DNA from: Actinomycetota bacterium
GTDB lineage: Bacteria; Actinomycetota; Acidimicrobiia; Spongiisociales; UBA11373
DNA: 35,948 nt
Direction: 5' to 3'
Assembly: GCA_016870535.1 (NCBI GenBank)
Contig: VGBK01000010.1
Location: forward strand, 1 to 35,948
The translations under genes were made by a program, and so were the position numbers. A model generated the notes under the pieces. The model did not search any database. It had not been told where the DNA came from and saw only the letters and a program-made list of their open reading frames with translations. Below are positions 7,946 through 14,899 of the stretch, in pieces. Positions within the stretch are counted from its first letter, which is position 1, and the number at the start of each line of letters is the position of its first letter.

Positions 7946-9462
7946 GGCGCGGCCTCCTCCCCCGGCGGCGCCGGCGCCGGGAAGTCCGACCTGAAGTGGG
8001 CCCCGCGGCTCTCGCCGCGGGCCAGGGCCGCCCGGGCGATGAGGCGGCCGGCCTCCACCATGTTGCGCGCCTCCGAAGCCGCCGGCGGCAAGCGGCCTTC
8101 GAGTTCGCCGAGACGCTCCACCGCAGCGGTGAGGCCGGGGCCGTCGCGCACCACCCCCACCCGGTGCCACATGGTGCGGCGCACCTGGGCCACGACCTCG
8201 CTCAGGTCGCCGGGGGCCGGCCCGGGGTCGGCGGCGGCGAAGGCGGCGGTGGCTTCGACCGGGGGGGCGCCGGCGGCGCGCACCGCCTCGCCGGCGCGCT
8301 GACCGAAGACGGTGGCCTCGAGCAGGGAGTTCGAGGCCAGACGATTGGCTCCGTGGGCCCCGGTGCAGGACACCTCGCCCACGGCCCAAAGGCCGGGAAG
8401 CGAGGCTCGGCCGTCGAGGCCGGTGGCCACGCCGCCCATGTGGTAGTGGGCCGCCGGGGCCACCGGCACGGGTTCCACTCGCGGGTCGATGCCGTCCTCG
8501 CGGCAGAGGGCGAAGACGGTGGGGAACCGCTCCGGGAAGGAGGCGCCGACGGCGGCGGTGGCGTCCAGGTACACCCGCCGGCCGGCCTCCAGGCGGGCCC
8601 AGATGGCGCGGGCTACCACATCGCGGGGGGCCAGTTCGGCGTCGGGGTGGTGCCCCACCATGAAGCGGTCCCCGGCGTCGTCCACCAGCACCGCACCCTC
8701 ACCCCGCAGGGCCTCGGTGAGCAAGGCCATAGGGTCTCGTCCACTCGCCAGGGCGGTGGGGTGGAACTGCACGAACTCGAGGTCGGCCAGGGCGGCCGCC
8801 GCCCGGGCGGCCATGGCCAGGCCGTCGCCGGTGACTTCGGGGGGGTTGGTGGTGTTGGCGTAGAGACGGCCGATGCCCCCCGTCCCCAGCACCACCGCGG
8901 GGGCCAGGGCCAGGACCTTCTCGCCGTCGTCGGTGCGTGCGGTGACGCCCACCACCCGCGCCCCGTCGCGGACGAGGTCGGCGGCGAAGGCGAAAGGCAG
9001 GGTCTCGACGTGAGCGGCGGCGGCGGCGGCCCGGACCAGGGCGCGCATCATCTCGGCCCCGGTGGCGTCGCCCCCCGAGTGCAGCACGCGGCGGTGCTGG
9101 TGGCCTCCTTCGCGACCGAGCAGCACCTTGCCGTCCGGCCCGGTGTCGAAGCGGACCCCCAGGGCTTCGAGCGCGGCCACGCGCCGCGGAGCGTCGGCGG
9201 TGAGGACCTCGACCGCCGCGGGGTCGTTGAGGCCTCCGCCCACGGCCACGGTGTCGGCGGCGTGGTCGGCGGGGGAGTCCGCCGCGGCCACCGCGGCAGC
9301 GATGCCGCCCTGGGCCCAGGGGGTGGAACCGCCGCCGGGATCCCCTTTGGTGATCACCAGCACCCGGCGGGGAGCCATGGCCAGGGCGGCGGTCAGGCCG
9401 CCGATGCCGGAGCCCACCACCACGGCGTCGGCGCGGACGAGGCGGTCGAAGGGGTAGCGCAC
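7942..9462 (-). CDS. nadB: L-aspartate oxidase
   Basis: FAD enzyme that oxidises L-aspartate to iminoaspartate, the first step of de novo NAD synthesis; cytoplasmic. 506 residues, normal for the family. The FAD-binding Rossmann motif is GSGIGGLTAALA (17-28). Further conserved segments are the GGSTPWAQGGIAA loop, AVGGGLNDPAAVE, HSGGDATGAEM, LTEALRGEGA and the HYHMGGV active-site segment, followed by the GANRLASNSLLE motif shared with succinate dehydrogenase flavoproteins. It lies 10 nt downstream of nadA and overlaps nadC by 4 nt, so all three enzymes are probably made from one transcript. Confidence 0.97.
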   Translation of the reverse strand: MRYPFDRLVRADAVVVGSGIGGLTAALAMAPRRVLVITKGDPGGGSTPWAQGGIAAAVAAADSPADHAADTVAVGGGLNDPAAVEVLTADAPRRVAALEALGVRFDTGPDGKVLLGREGGHQHRRVLHSGGDATGAEMMRALVRAAAAAAHVETLPFAFAADLVRDGARVVGVTARTDDGEKVLALAPAVVLGTGGIGRLYANTTNPPEVTGDGLAMAARAAAALADLEFVQFHPTALASGRDPMALLTEALRGEGAVLVDDAGDRFMVGHHPDAELAPRDVVARAIWARLEAGRRVYLDATAAVGASFPERFPTVFALCREDGIDPRVEPVPVAPAAHYHMGGVATGLDGRASLPGLWAVGEVSCTGAHGANRLASNSLLEATVFGQRAGEAVRAAGAPPVEATAAFAAADPGPAPGDLSEVVAQVRRTMWHRVGVVRDGPGLTAAVERLGELEGRLPPAASEARNMVEAGRLIARAALARGESRGAHFRSDFPAPAPPGEEAAP

Positions 9463-9472
9463 CGCCGGCGCC

Positions 9473-10531
9473 TCAGCCGCCGCGGCCCCGGCCGACGGCC
9501 AGCATGCGCTCGACGGCGCGCCGCGCCCGGCGGGCCACGTCGGGGTCGACGGCGACCTCGTAGCGCAGGTGGATCAGCGAGTCGAGGATCTTGGGGAGGG
9601 TGATGCGCTTCATGTAGGGGCAGAGGTTGCAGGGGCGCACGAACTCGATGCCGGGGAAGTTGACCGCCACGTTGTCGCTCATCGAGCACTCGGTGACCAG
9701 CAGCACCCGCGGCGCCGGGGCCGCTTCCAGGTGGCGCACCATGCCCGAGGTGGACCCCACGTAGTCGGCGGCCGCCAGCACCTCGGGCGGGCACTCCGGG
9801 TGGGCCAGGACCTCGAGGTCACCCCCGTAGGCCCGGCGCCAGCGGCCGATCTCCTCGGGGGTGAAGCGCTCGTGGACGATGCAGTGGCCCTTCCAGAGGA
9901 TGACCTCGACGGCGGTCTGGGAGGCCACGAACCGCCCCAGGTACTCGTCGGGCAGGAAGATCACCCGAGGCACGCCGAGGGACTCCACCACCTCGACGGC
10001 GTTGGAAGAGGTGCAGCAGATGTCGGATTCGGCCTTGACCTCGGCCGAGGTGTTGACGTACGTGACCACCGGCACGCCCGGATACCGCTCCCGCAGCAGG
10101 CGCACGTCGGCGGCGGTGATGGCGTCGGCCAGGGTGCACCCCGCCTGGGGGTCGGGGATCAGCACCGTCTTGACCGGGTTGATGATCTTGGCCGTCTCGG
10201 CCATGAAGTGGACCCCGGCCAGCACGATGACCTCGGCCTCAGTGGCCGCCGCCTGCTGGGCCAGGGCGAGGGAATCGCCGGTGAGGTCGGCCACGCCGTG
10301 GAAGATCTCCGGGGTCTGGTAGTTGTGGGCGAGGACGATGGCGTGACGCTGCCGCTTCCATTCCTCGATGGCGGCGATGGTGGGGCGAGCCAACTCCCAC
10401 TCGGCCTCGGGCAGGACGCGCCGCAAGCGCTCGCCGCGCTCCTCCAGGCCGGGGAGGGTCGCCGCCGGGGATGGGTTGGGGACCACCTGCTCCTTCTTCT
10501 TCTGCTCGATCTGAGCATAACCCTGCGGCAT
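9473..10531 (-). CDS. nadA: Quinolinate synthase
   Basis: [4Fe-4S] enzyme that condenses iminoaspartate with dihydroxyacetone phosphate to quinolinate. 352 residues, matching the longer (E. coli-like) form. Key segments: LAHNYQTPEI (67-76), GCTLADAI with Cys132, KGHCIVH with Cys217, and CNLCPYM with Cys301 and Cys304. These are the positions expected to ligate the single oxygen-sensitive cluster. The VGSTSGM loop (258-264) is also conserved. Start ATG at 10529-10531 with a poor Shine-Dalgarno. It begins 36 nt after nrtR on the same strand, and the short gap suggests read-through from the regulator gene. Confidence 0.97.
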   Translation of the reverse strand: MPQGYAQIEQKKKEQVVPNPSPAATLPGLEERGERLRRVLPEAEWELARPTIAAIEEWKRQRHAIVLAHNYQTPEIFHGVADLTGDSLALAQQAAATEAEVIVLAGVHFMAETAKIINPVKTVLIPDPQAGCTLADAITAADVRLLRERYPGVPVVTYVNTSAEVKAESDICCTSSNAVEVVESLGVPRVIFLPDEYLGRFVASQTAVEVILWKGHCIVHERFTPEEIGRWRRAYGGDLEVLAHPECPPEVLAAADYVGSTSGMVRHLEAAPAPRVLLVTECSMSDNVAVNFPGIEFVRPCNLCPYMKRITLPKILDSLIHLRYEVAVDPDVARRARRAVERMLAVGRGRGG

Positions 10532-10567
10532 GGGCCGTGCAAGGGCCGCCGGGCCCCCGGCGTAGCC

Positions 10568-11494
10568 TCAGCCGCTGGTGCGCAGGCCCGGAAGCCCCAC
10601 TCCCGGGGCGGGCCGCTCCGCCAGCACCTCGCGGCGGAAGCGGTGCACCGCCGCCGGGCGCCCGCCCGTGGAGGGGTCCATCTCGCCGGTGGGCTCCACC
10701 AGTCCGCCGGCGGCGAGCAGGCGGCGGAAGTTCTGGCTGTGGAGGCGAACCCCCGACAGCGCCTCCACCACCTGTTGCAGGCGCCCCAGGGTGAAAGCGG
10801 AGGGCAGCAGCTCGAAGACCACCGGCCGGTAGCGCAGCTTGCCCCGCAGCCTCCCCAGCGCCTGGGCGGCGATGCGGCGATGGTCGAGGTCCATGGGGTC
10901 CCCGGGCACCGGCCCCCCGGCTACGCCGGCCTCGGGGATCAGGCCGGCCTCGTACAGCAGTTCGTAGCGCTCCAGGACTCGCTCCACGTCCCAGGGTGAG
11001 CCGTGGCGGCCGAACATGATCTGCACCCGCTCCCGGCGGGCATGCCGGTCCTTCGGGGGGCCGCCGGCAGTCCAGCCGTCCAGGGCCGGGATGATGGCCT
11101 CGGCGAGGGCGGGGGGCGGGCCCTCGCGGAAGTCCTCCCAGGGCAAGAAGGAGTAGAAATCCAGCCACTGCGCTCCGGAGGCGGCGGGGACCGGCCCTTC
11201 CCGCACCAGGGCGAGGTAGGCCACCGTGACCAGCCTCTCCTCCATTCGGGGGCCCCGGCCGCGATCGCCCAGGCTGTACAACTGCTCCACGTAGCCCAGT
11301 TCGATGTGCGTCTGCTCCCGCACCCAGCGGCGCAGGGCGCGCTCCAGGGTGCGATCGCCGTCGGGGTCGAGACGGCCGCTGGGCAGGGCGGGCCGCTCTC
11401 CCGGCACGGTGAGCAGACGCGGCTGTTCAGCGGTGACCGCCACGATCACCGCGCTCAGCCCCAAGACGACCCGCGAGGCCGGTCGGCTGCCCAC
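10568..11494 (-). CDS. nrtR: NrtR-type Nudix-related transcriptional regulator of NAD metabolism
   Basis: 308 residues. The N-terminal half is a Nudix fold (about 8-150) with the NrtR signature YVEQLYSLGDRGRGP (68-82). The C-terminal half is a winged helix (about 175-260) containing the HSQNFRRLL recognition segment. Known NrtR proteins bind ADP-ribose-related ligands and repress NAD genes. Here the Nudix box is degenerate: REUxEExGU reads RWVREQTHI (56-64), which loses two catalytic positions and argues for a sensor without hydrolase activity. It lies directly before nadABC on the same strand, so autoregulation plus control of the nad unit is the natural inference. Start GTG at 11492-11494 with a TACAGT box 6 nt upstream. 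Confidence 0.9.
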   Translation of the reverse strand: MGSRPASRVVLGLSAVIVAVTAEQPRLLTVPGERPALPSGRLDPDGDRTLERALRRWVREQTHIELGYVEQLYSLGDRGRGPRMEERLVTVAYLALVREGPVPAASGAQWLDFYSFLPWEDFREGPPPALAEAIIPALDGWTAGGPPKDRHARRERVQIMFGRHGSPWDVERVLERYELLYEAGLIPEAGVAGGPVPGDPMDLDHRRIAAQALGRLRGKLRYRPVVFELLPSAFTLGRLQQVVEALSGVRLHSQNFRRLLAAGGLVEPTGEMDPSTGGRPAAVHRFRREVLAERPAPGVGLPGLRTSG

Positions 11495-11500
11495 GATCCG

Positions 11501-11506
11501 ACTGTA
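11501..11506 (-). promoter_or_regulatory. Predicted -10 box of a leaderless nrtR/nad promoter
   Basis: On the minus strand TACAGT is followed by CGGATC and the GTG start of nrtR, the leaderless spacing. No Shine-Dalgarno sequence fits in between. An NrtR operator would be expected close by, but I could not identify one with confidence. Confidence 0.45.
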
Positions 11507-11572
11507 CCCGGTGGGGGAAGAGGCGACCTCGCCGCCGGGCCGGCCGGCCGGCGGCGTGATAGCCTCACCGGT

Positions 11573-11592
11573 GGGGGAGAGACCCCTCCCCC
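11573..11592 (+). other. Hairpin in the leader of the binding-protein gene
   Basis: Perfect 7-bp stem (GGGGGAG at 11573-11579 with CTCCCCC at 11586-11592) around a 6-nt loop, 34 nt before the ATG. It could stabilise the leader of the transcript or stop read-through into this divergent region. A larger GC-palindrome (arms GCCGCCGG at 11531-11538 and CCGGCGGC at 11548-11555) lies just upstream. Function not determinable from sequence. Confidence 0.35.
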
Positions 11593-11625
11593 TTGCTTGG
11601 CATCGAAACGACGGGAGTGAGGGAG

Positions 11626-12504
11626 ATGAGACTTCACAAGTGGCTGCTGCTCGTCTTCGCGATGGCCCTGATCGTGGCCGCCTGCGGTGACGACGGCGGC
11701 ACGACGACCACCGCGGCGGCGACGACGACCAGCGCGGCGGCGACGACGACCACCGCGGCGGCGACGACGACCACCGCGGCGGCGATCCAGACCATCGAAG
11801 CCGGCGTTCTGACCATCGGCTCGGACATTCCCTATCCGCCGTTCGAGGACTTCGACGCGGCCGGCGAAGCCATCGGCTTCGACGTGGATCTGATGAACGA
11901 GATCGCCCGGCGGCTGGGGCTCCGGCCCGTCTGGCGCGACACCGACTTCGACACCATCTTCACCCAGTTGGCCCAGGGCAACTTCGACGTGGTGGCTTCG
12001 GCGACCACGATCACCGAGGAGCGGGAAGAGATGGTGAACTTCTCGGTGCCCTACTTCAACGCCAACCAGGCGCTGACCATCAACAGCAACGAGACACCCG
12101 ACATCCAGGGGGTGGCCGACCTGCAGTCCGGGGACGCCGTCGCCGTGCAGACGGGCACCACCGGCGCCATGTGGGCCAAGGAGAACCTGGAGCCCCTGGG
12201 GATCATCATCCGCGAGTTCGTGCAGCCGCCGGACTGCTTCGCCGCTCTCGAAGGCGCGCAGGTGATCGGGGCCATCATCGACATCGATCCGTCGCTGGAG
12301 GCCGAGGCGAGCCGTCCCGGCATCGTGGTGGCGGAGGAGATCGTCACCGGCGAGTCCTACGGCTTTCCGGTGAACCCGGCGAACGAGCCTCTGCTCGCCG
12401 CCATCAACGCCATCTTCGCCGAGCTGCTGGCCGACGGCTTCTACCAGCAGACCTACGACAAGTGGATCGAACGGCCCGGCGCCAGCGTGCTGTTCGGCGA
12501 GTAG
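11626..12504 (+). CDS. Amino-acid-type ABC transporter substrate-binding lipoprotein (family 3)
   Basis: 292 residues. A lipoprotein signal ends in the lipobox VAAC with Cys20, so the mature protein is membrane-anchored outside the cell. A Thr/Ala linker made of four 7-residue units (about 26-53) leads to a periplasmic-binding-protein family 3 domain: LTIGSDIPYPPFE, GFDVDLMNEIARRLG, then a DFDTIFTQLAQGNFDVVAS segment and TITEERE. Such proteins capture polar or basic amino acids for ABC import. Start ATG at 11626, preceded by GGGAG. No permease or ATPase gene is adjacent, so its partners must lie elsewhere or it acts as an orphan receptor. Divergent from nrtR; followed by a strong hairpin. Confidence 0.92.
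   Translation: MRLHKWLLLVFAMALIVAACGDDGGTTTTAAATTTSAAATTTTAAATTTTAAAIQTIEAGVLTIGSDIPYPPFEDFDAAGEAIGFDVDLMNEIARRLGLRPVWRDTDFDTIFTQLAQGNFDVVASATTITEEREEMVNFSVPYFNANQALTINSNETPDIQGVADLQSGDAVAVQTGTTGAMWAKENLEPLGIIIREFVQPPDCFAALEGAQVIGAIIDIDPSLEAEASRPGIVVAEEIVTGESYGFPVNPANEPLLAAINAIFAELLADGFYQQTYDKWIERPGASVLFGE
11701..11784 (+). repeat. Four tandem copies of a 21-bp unit in the lipoprotein linker
   Basis: Units at 11701-11721, 11722-11742, 11743-11763 and 11764-11784. Three are identical and the second differs by one base (C to G), which gives one Ser instead of Thr. Each encodes TTTTAAA or its TTTSAAA variant, the flexible linker behind the lipid anchor. Because the period is a multiple of three, copy-number change would alter linker length without breaking the frame. 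Confidence 0.9.
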
Positions 12505-12516
12505 CCGACGCGACCT

Positions 12517-12553
12517 GCCGCCCGCACCCGGGGATCGCCCCGGGGCGGGCGGC
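12517..12553 (+). terminator. Strong hairpin after the binding-protein gene
   Basis: Left arm 12517-12533 and right arm 12538-12553 pair over 16 bp with a single bulged A and an ATCG tetraloop, 12 nt after the stop codon. No T-tract follows, which is common for terminators in very GC-rich genomes. Position and strength support termination. Confidence 0.65.
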
Positions 12554-12643
12554 TTCGCGTCCGGGCCCGGGCGGCGGGGCCGTTCCTGCCGTCGCCCCGC
12601 GGCGCCCGGCGGGCGCGCCCGAGACGATCGGCTCACCCCCCAC

Positions 12644-12649
12644 TAGCCT
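12644..12649 (+). promoter_or_regulatory. Predicted -10 box of the pspC operon
   Basis: TAGCCT lies 9 nt before the ATG at 12659 and no Shine-Dalgarno sequence is evident, so the transcript is probably leaderless or nearly so. Tentative. Confidence 0.35.
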
Positions 12650-12658
12650 GGTGGCGCG

Positions 12659-13147
12659 ATGACCGCCCCGACCCGCCGCCTCCACCGCAGCCGGTCCGAC
12701 CGCATGATCGGCGGGGTCGCCGGCGGCCTGGCCGCCTACCTGGAGGTCGACTCCACCCTGGTGCGCCTGGCGTTCGCCGCCCTCGTGCTCGCCGCCGGCA
12801 GCGGCCTGCTGGCCTACCTGATCGCCTGGATCGTCGTTCCCGAGGAACCCGAAGGGGCGCCGGCGCGGGTGGCTGCAACCGGACCGGGGGCCCCGGCAGG
12901 TGCGCAGGACGGGGCGGGGGCCGCGCTGCCCGCCGCGGCGTTGTCTGCTGCCACCCCGGCGCCGACGCGCTCACCTTCCCCCTCGGCAGCCGGGCGCGGA
13001 GCGCGGCTGGTGATCGGGACGGTGCTGGTGGCGGTGGGCTCCATCCTGCTGCTGCAGTGGGCGATCCCCGACTTGCACGGCTTGCTGTGGCCGGTGGCGG
13101 CGATCGCCGGCGGCCTGGGGCTCGTCTTCTACGGAGCGCGCCGATGA
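12659..13147 (+). CDS. PspC domain membrane protein
   Basis: 162 residues. Residues 5-62 form a PspC domain ([21 protein letters not shown], then a membrane helix ending in [10 protein letters not shown]). An Ala/Pro/Ser-rich linker follows, then two more hydrophobic segments (about 117-160). PspC-domain proteins take part in membrane-stress sensing; in actinobacteria the domain is also found in envelope-stress sensor kinases, but there is no kinase domain here. First gene of a three-gene operon: its stop overlaps the next start by 4 nt (ATGA). Confidence 0.88.
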   Translation: MTAPTRRLHRSRSDRMIGGVAGGLAAYLEVDSTLVRLAFAALVLAAGSGLLAYLIAWIVVPEEPEGAPARVAATGPGAPAGAQDGAGAALPAAALSAATPAPTRSPSPSAAGRGARLVIGTVLVAVGSILLLQWAIPDLHGLLWPVAAIAGGLGLVFYGARR

Positions 13148-13875
13148 CCGAGGACGTGCGGCCCCCTTCCGAGGATCCCACGGAGGAGGTGACGCCGCCG
13201 CCCGCCCTGCCGGATACCCCGACGTGGGCCACCTCCCCGGCGCCCGGCCGGCAGCGGTCCCGTCTGGGGCACGTGGTGTTGGGAGCCGTCCTGCTGCTCA
13301 TCGGGGTGGGTTGGCTGCTCGAGGCTCTCGAGGTGGCCGACGTGCCCTGGCGCTTCCTGCTGCCCTCGGTGCTCGTCCTGGTGGGGCTGGCCCTCACCCT
13401 GGGGGCCCGCTCCGGCCGTCACGGCGGCCTGCTGGCGGTGGGGGTGGTGCTGACGGTGCTGGTGCTGCTCGCCGCCGCCGTGGAGGTGCTGATCGATATC
13501 CCATTGGCGGCGGGCATCGGCGACGCGACCCGGCGCCCCTCCACTGCCGTCGAGGAGGAGTACCGCTGGGGGATGGGGCAGATGACGCTGGACCTGAGTG
13601 AGGCCCGGGGCCTCGAGGGCCGGCAGATCGCCGCCAGCGTGGTGCTGGGGGAGTTGGTGGTCATCCTGCCCGAAAACGTGCCCCTGGTGCTCACGGTCCG
13701 CGCCGGCCTGGGCGAGGTGAGCGTGCCGGGAGCCAGCCGGGGGGGCGTCGAGGCCGTCCTGGAGTGCCGCGGCAACAGCCGCGGGTTGGCTTGCGACGGC
13801 AGCCTCGAGCAGAGCGAACGCGCCTTGCAGCTCGACCTCAGGGTGGCGGTAGGTCAAGTGGAGGTGCGGCGATGA
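13144..13875 (+). CDS. LiaF-like membrane protein with cell-wall-active antibiotic response C-terminal domain
   Basis: 243 residues from the ATG at 13144, chosen because it overlaps the pspC stop (ATGA). A Pro-rich cytoplasmic N-terminus (1-40) precedes three hydrophobic segments (about 41-60, 71-88, 94-116). The C-terminal 100 residues ([15 protein letters not shown], then [18 protein letters not shown] and GLGEVSVPG) form the beta-helical domain found in LiaF/YvqF proteins, which restrain envelope-stress two-component systems. With PspC before it and a small membrane protein after it, it is best read as part of an envelope-stress sensing set. No two-component genes are adjacent. Confidence 0.85.
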   Translation: MTEDVRPPSEDPTEEVTPPPALPDTPTWATSPAPGRQRSRLGHVVLGAVLLLIGVGWLLEALEVADVPWRFLLPSVLVLVGLALTLGARSGRHGGLLAVGVVLTVLVLLAAAVEVLIDIPLAAGIGDATRRPSTAVEEEYRWGMGQMTLDLSEARGLEGRQIAASVVLGELVVILPENVPLVLTVRAGLGEVSVPGASRGGVEAVLECRGNSRGLACDGSLEQSERALQLDLRVAVGQVEVRR

Positions 13876-14054
13876 GGGAGCACCCCGGTACCTTCGTCTC
13901 GGGGATCGTCTTCATGCTGGTGGGGGTGGTGTACCTGGTCCACGCGTTGAACGTGTGGAGTTTCGGCGTCTGGCGCCTGTGGCCGGTCTTCGTGATCGCC
14001 GTGGGTGTGGTGATACTGATCGGCGGGACTCGGTTCCGCCGCGACGACGGCTGA
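13872..14054 (+). CDS. Small two-helix membrane protein
   Basis: 60 residues from the ATG at 13872, which overlaps the stop of the LiaF-like gene by 4 nt. Two hydrophobic helices (about 8-28 and 33-52) are separated by a short loop with VWSFGVWRLWP, a Trp-rich motif typical of short membrane proteins and of the N-terminal part of LiaF-like proteins (DUF5668-like). The C-terminus is basic/acidic (RFRRDDG). Probably a partner or scaffold for the LiaF-like protein. The overlap and composition support it as a real gene despite its size. Confidence 0.75.
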   Translation: MREHPGTFVSGIVFMLVGVVYLVHALNVWSFGVWRLWPVFVIAVGVVILIGGTRFRRDDG

Positions 14055-14062
14055 GGGGCGGG

Positions 14063-14707
14063 CTATCCCCGGGCGGGGTCGTCGGGCAGGGAGGCCGGGG
14101 CCAGCCAGGGGTCGCCGGCAGGATCGAAGCCGGGGGCGGAGCGCGGGTCGGGCAAGGCGCTTCCGGCGGTGGCGGCCCGCTTCACCGGGCCGGGGCGAGG
14201 GGCCCGCCTCCGGGAAGCCAGGGGCCAGAGACACACCCCGAGGCCGCCGACGACCATGGCCAGGCCCATGGCCTCTATGAAGCCGGCGATGGCCCCGGCG
14301 CGATCCAGGCAGTCGAACTGGGCCGGTCCCAGGAGGTAGGCCCAGTCGTGGGTTCCCCCGCCGATCAGCGGAAGAGCCTGGACCGGGGCATCGGCGACAT
14401 ACACCGCCACGTCGCGGGCCGAGGTGCCCGCCCAGGCCAGGCAGAACCCGGCGGAGGCCATCTCGCTGCGGCGGAAGCCGAAGTAGGCGGCCAGGGCCAG
14501 GGGGACGGCGACCTGCGCCACCGATCCGGCGAGGAACATCACCCCGGCGGGCAGCAGCGCCGTGAGCAGGTGCCCCAGTTCGTGCATTCCCAGATCGAAG
14601 AGGTCGAGGACCGGGACCGGCCGGTGCAGGCCGAAGGCCACCCCGCCGATGGCGCCCGCCGCCGTCGCGCCGAGCGCGTACCGTCCCCAGGCTCGGAACG
14701 CTGCCAT
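14063..14707 (-). CDS. Integral membrane protein with HELGH motif (metalloprotease-like)
   Basis: 214 residues with about four to five hydrophobic segments. Residues 42-46 read HELGH, a HExxH zinc motif at a membrane border (DLGMHELGHLLTALLP), as in site-2-protease-like (M50) enzymes and related membrane zinc proteins. I see no clear second M50 motif (NxxPxxxxDG); a third zinc ligand could be one of the Asp/Glu residues further on, but this is not assignable. The C-terminal 45 residues are Pro/Arg-rich and soluble. It is transcribed away from the RTX pseudoprotease gene, sharing a 192-nt intergenic region. Function unknown; a peptidase role is inferred from one motif only. Confidence 0.75.
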   Translation of the reverse strand: MAAFRAWGRYALGATAAGAIGGVAFGLHRPVPVLDLFDLGMHELGHLLTALLPAGVMFLAGSVAQVAVPLALAAYFGFRRSEMASAGFCLAWAGTSARDVAVYVADAPVQALPLIGGGTHDWAYLLGPAQFDCLDRAGAIAGFIEAMGLAMVVGGLGVCLWPLASRRRAPRPGPVKRAATAGSALPDPRSAPGFDPAGDPWLAPASLPDDPARG

Positions 14708-14899
14708 GCCGTGTCATCGGCGGCGAGGGGGCGCGAATCAAGCCCGACCGGCCGCGTGCAGGGCGCAGGCGACGGCGATCCGGCGGGCGGGATCGTCCCG
14801 CAGGAGGGGTCGGCCGGAACGGCTCTGCCGGCGTTGTCAAGCCCTTTGCGCGGGCCGGCGGGGGTCGGATACTGCCCCCTGCCTCGACCCTGGAGTTCC

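Noticed and set aside
11508-11578. Direct repeat CCGGTGGGGGA (11508-11518 and 11568-11578) as NrtR operator
   Set aside because: Exactly 60 nt apart but not palindromic, and G-rich words like this are frequent here; unlike known NrtR sites.
13955-14899. Open upstream extension of the RTX pseudoprotease frame (315 codons)
   Set aside because: It is the antisense of the HELGH membrane protein gene. A signal peptide and Shine-Dalgarno at 14900 mark the real start.
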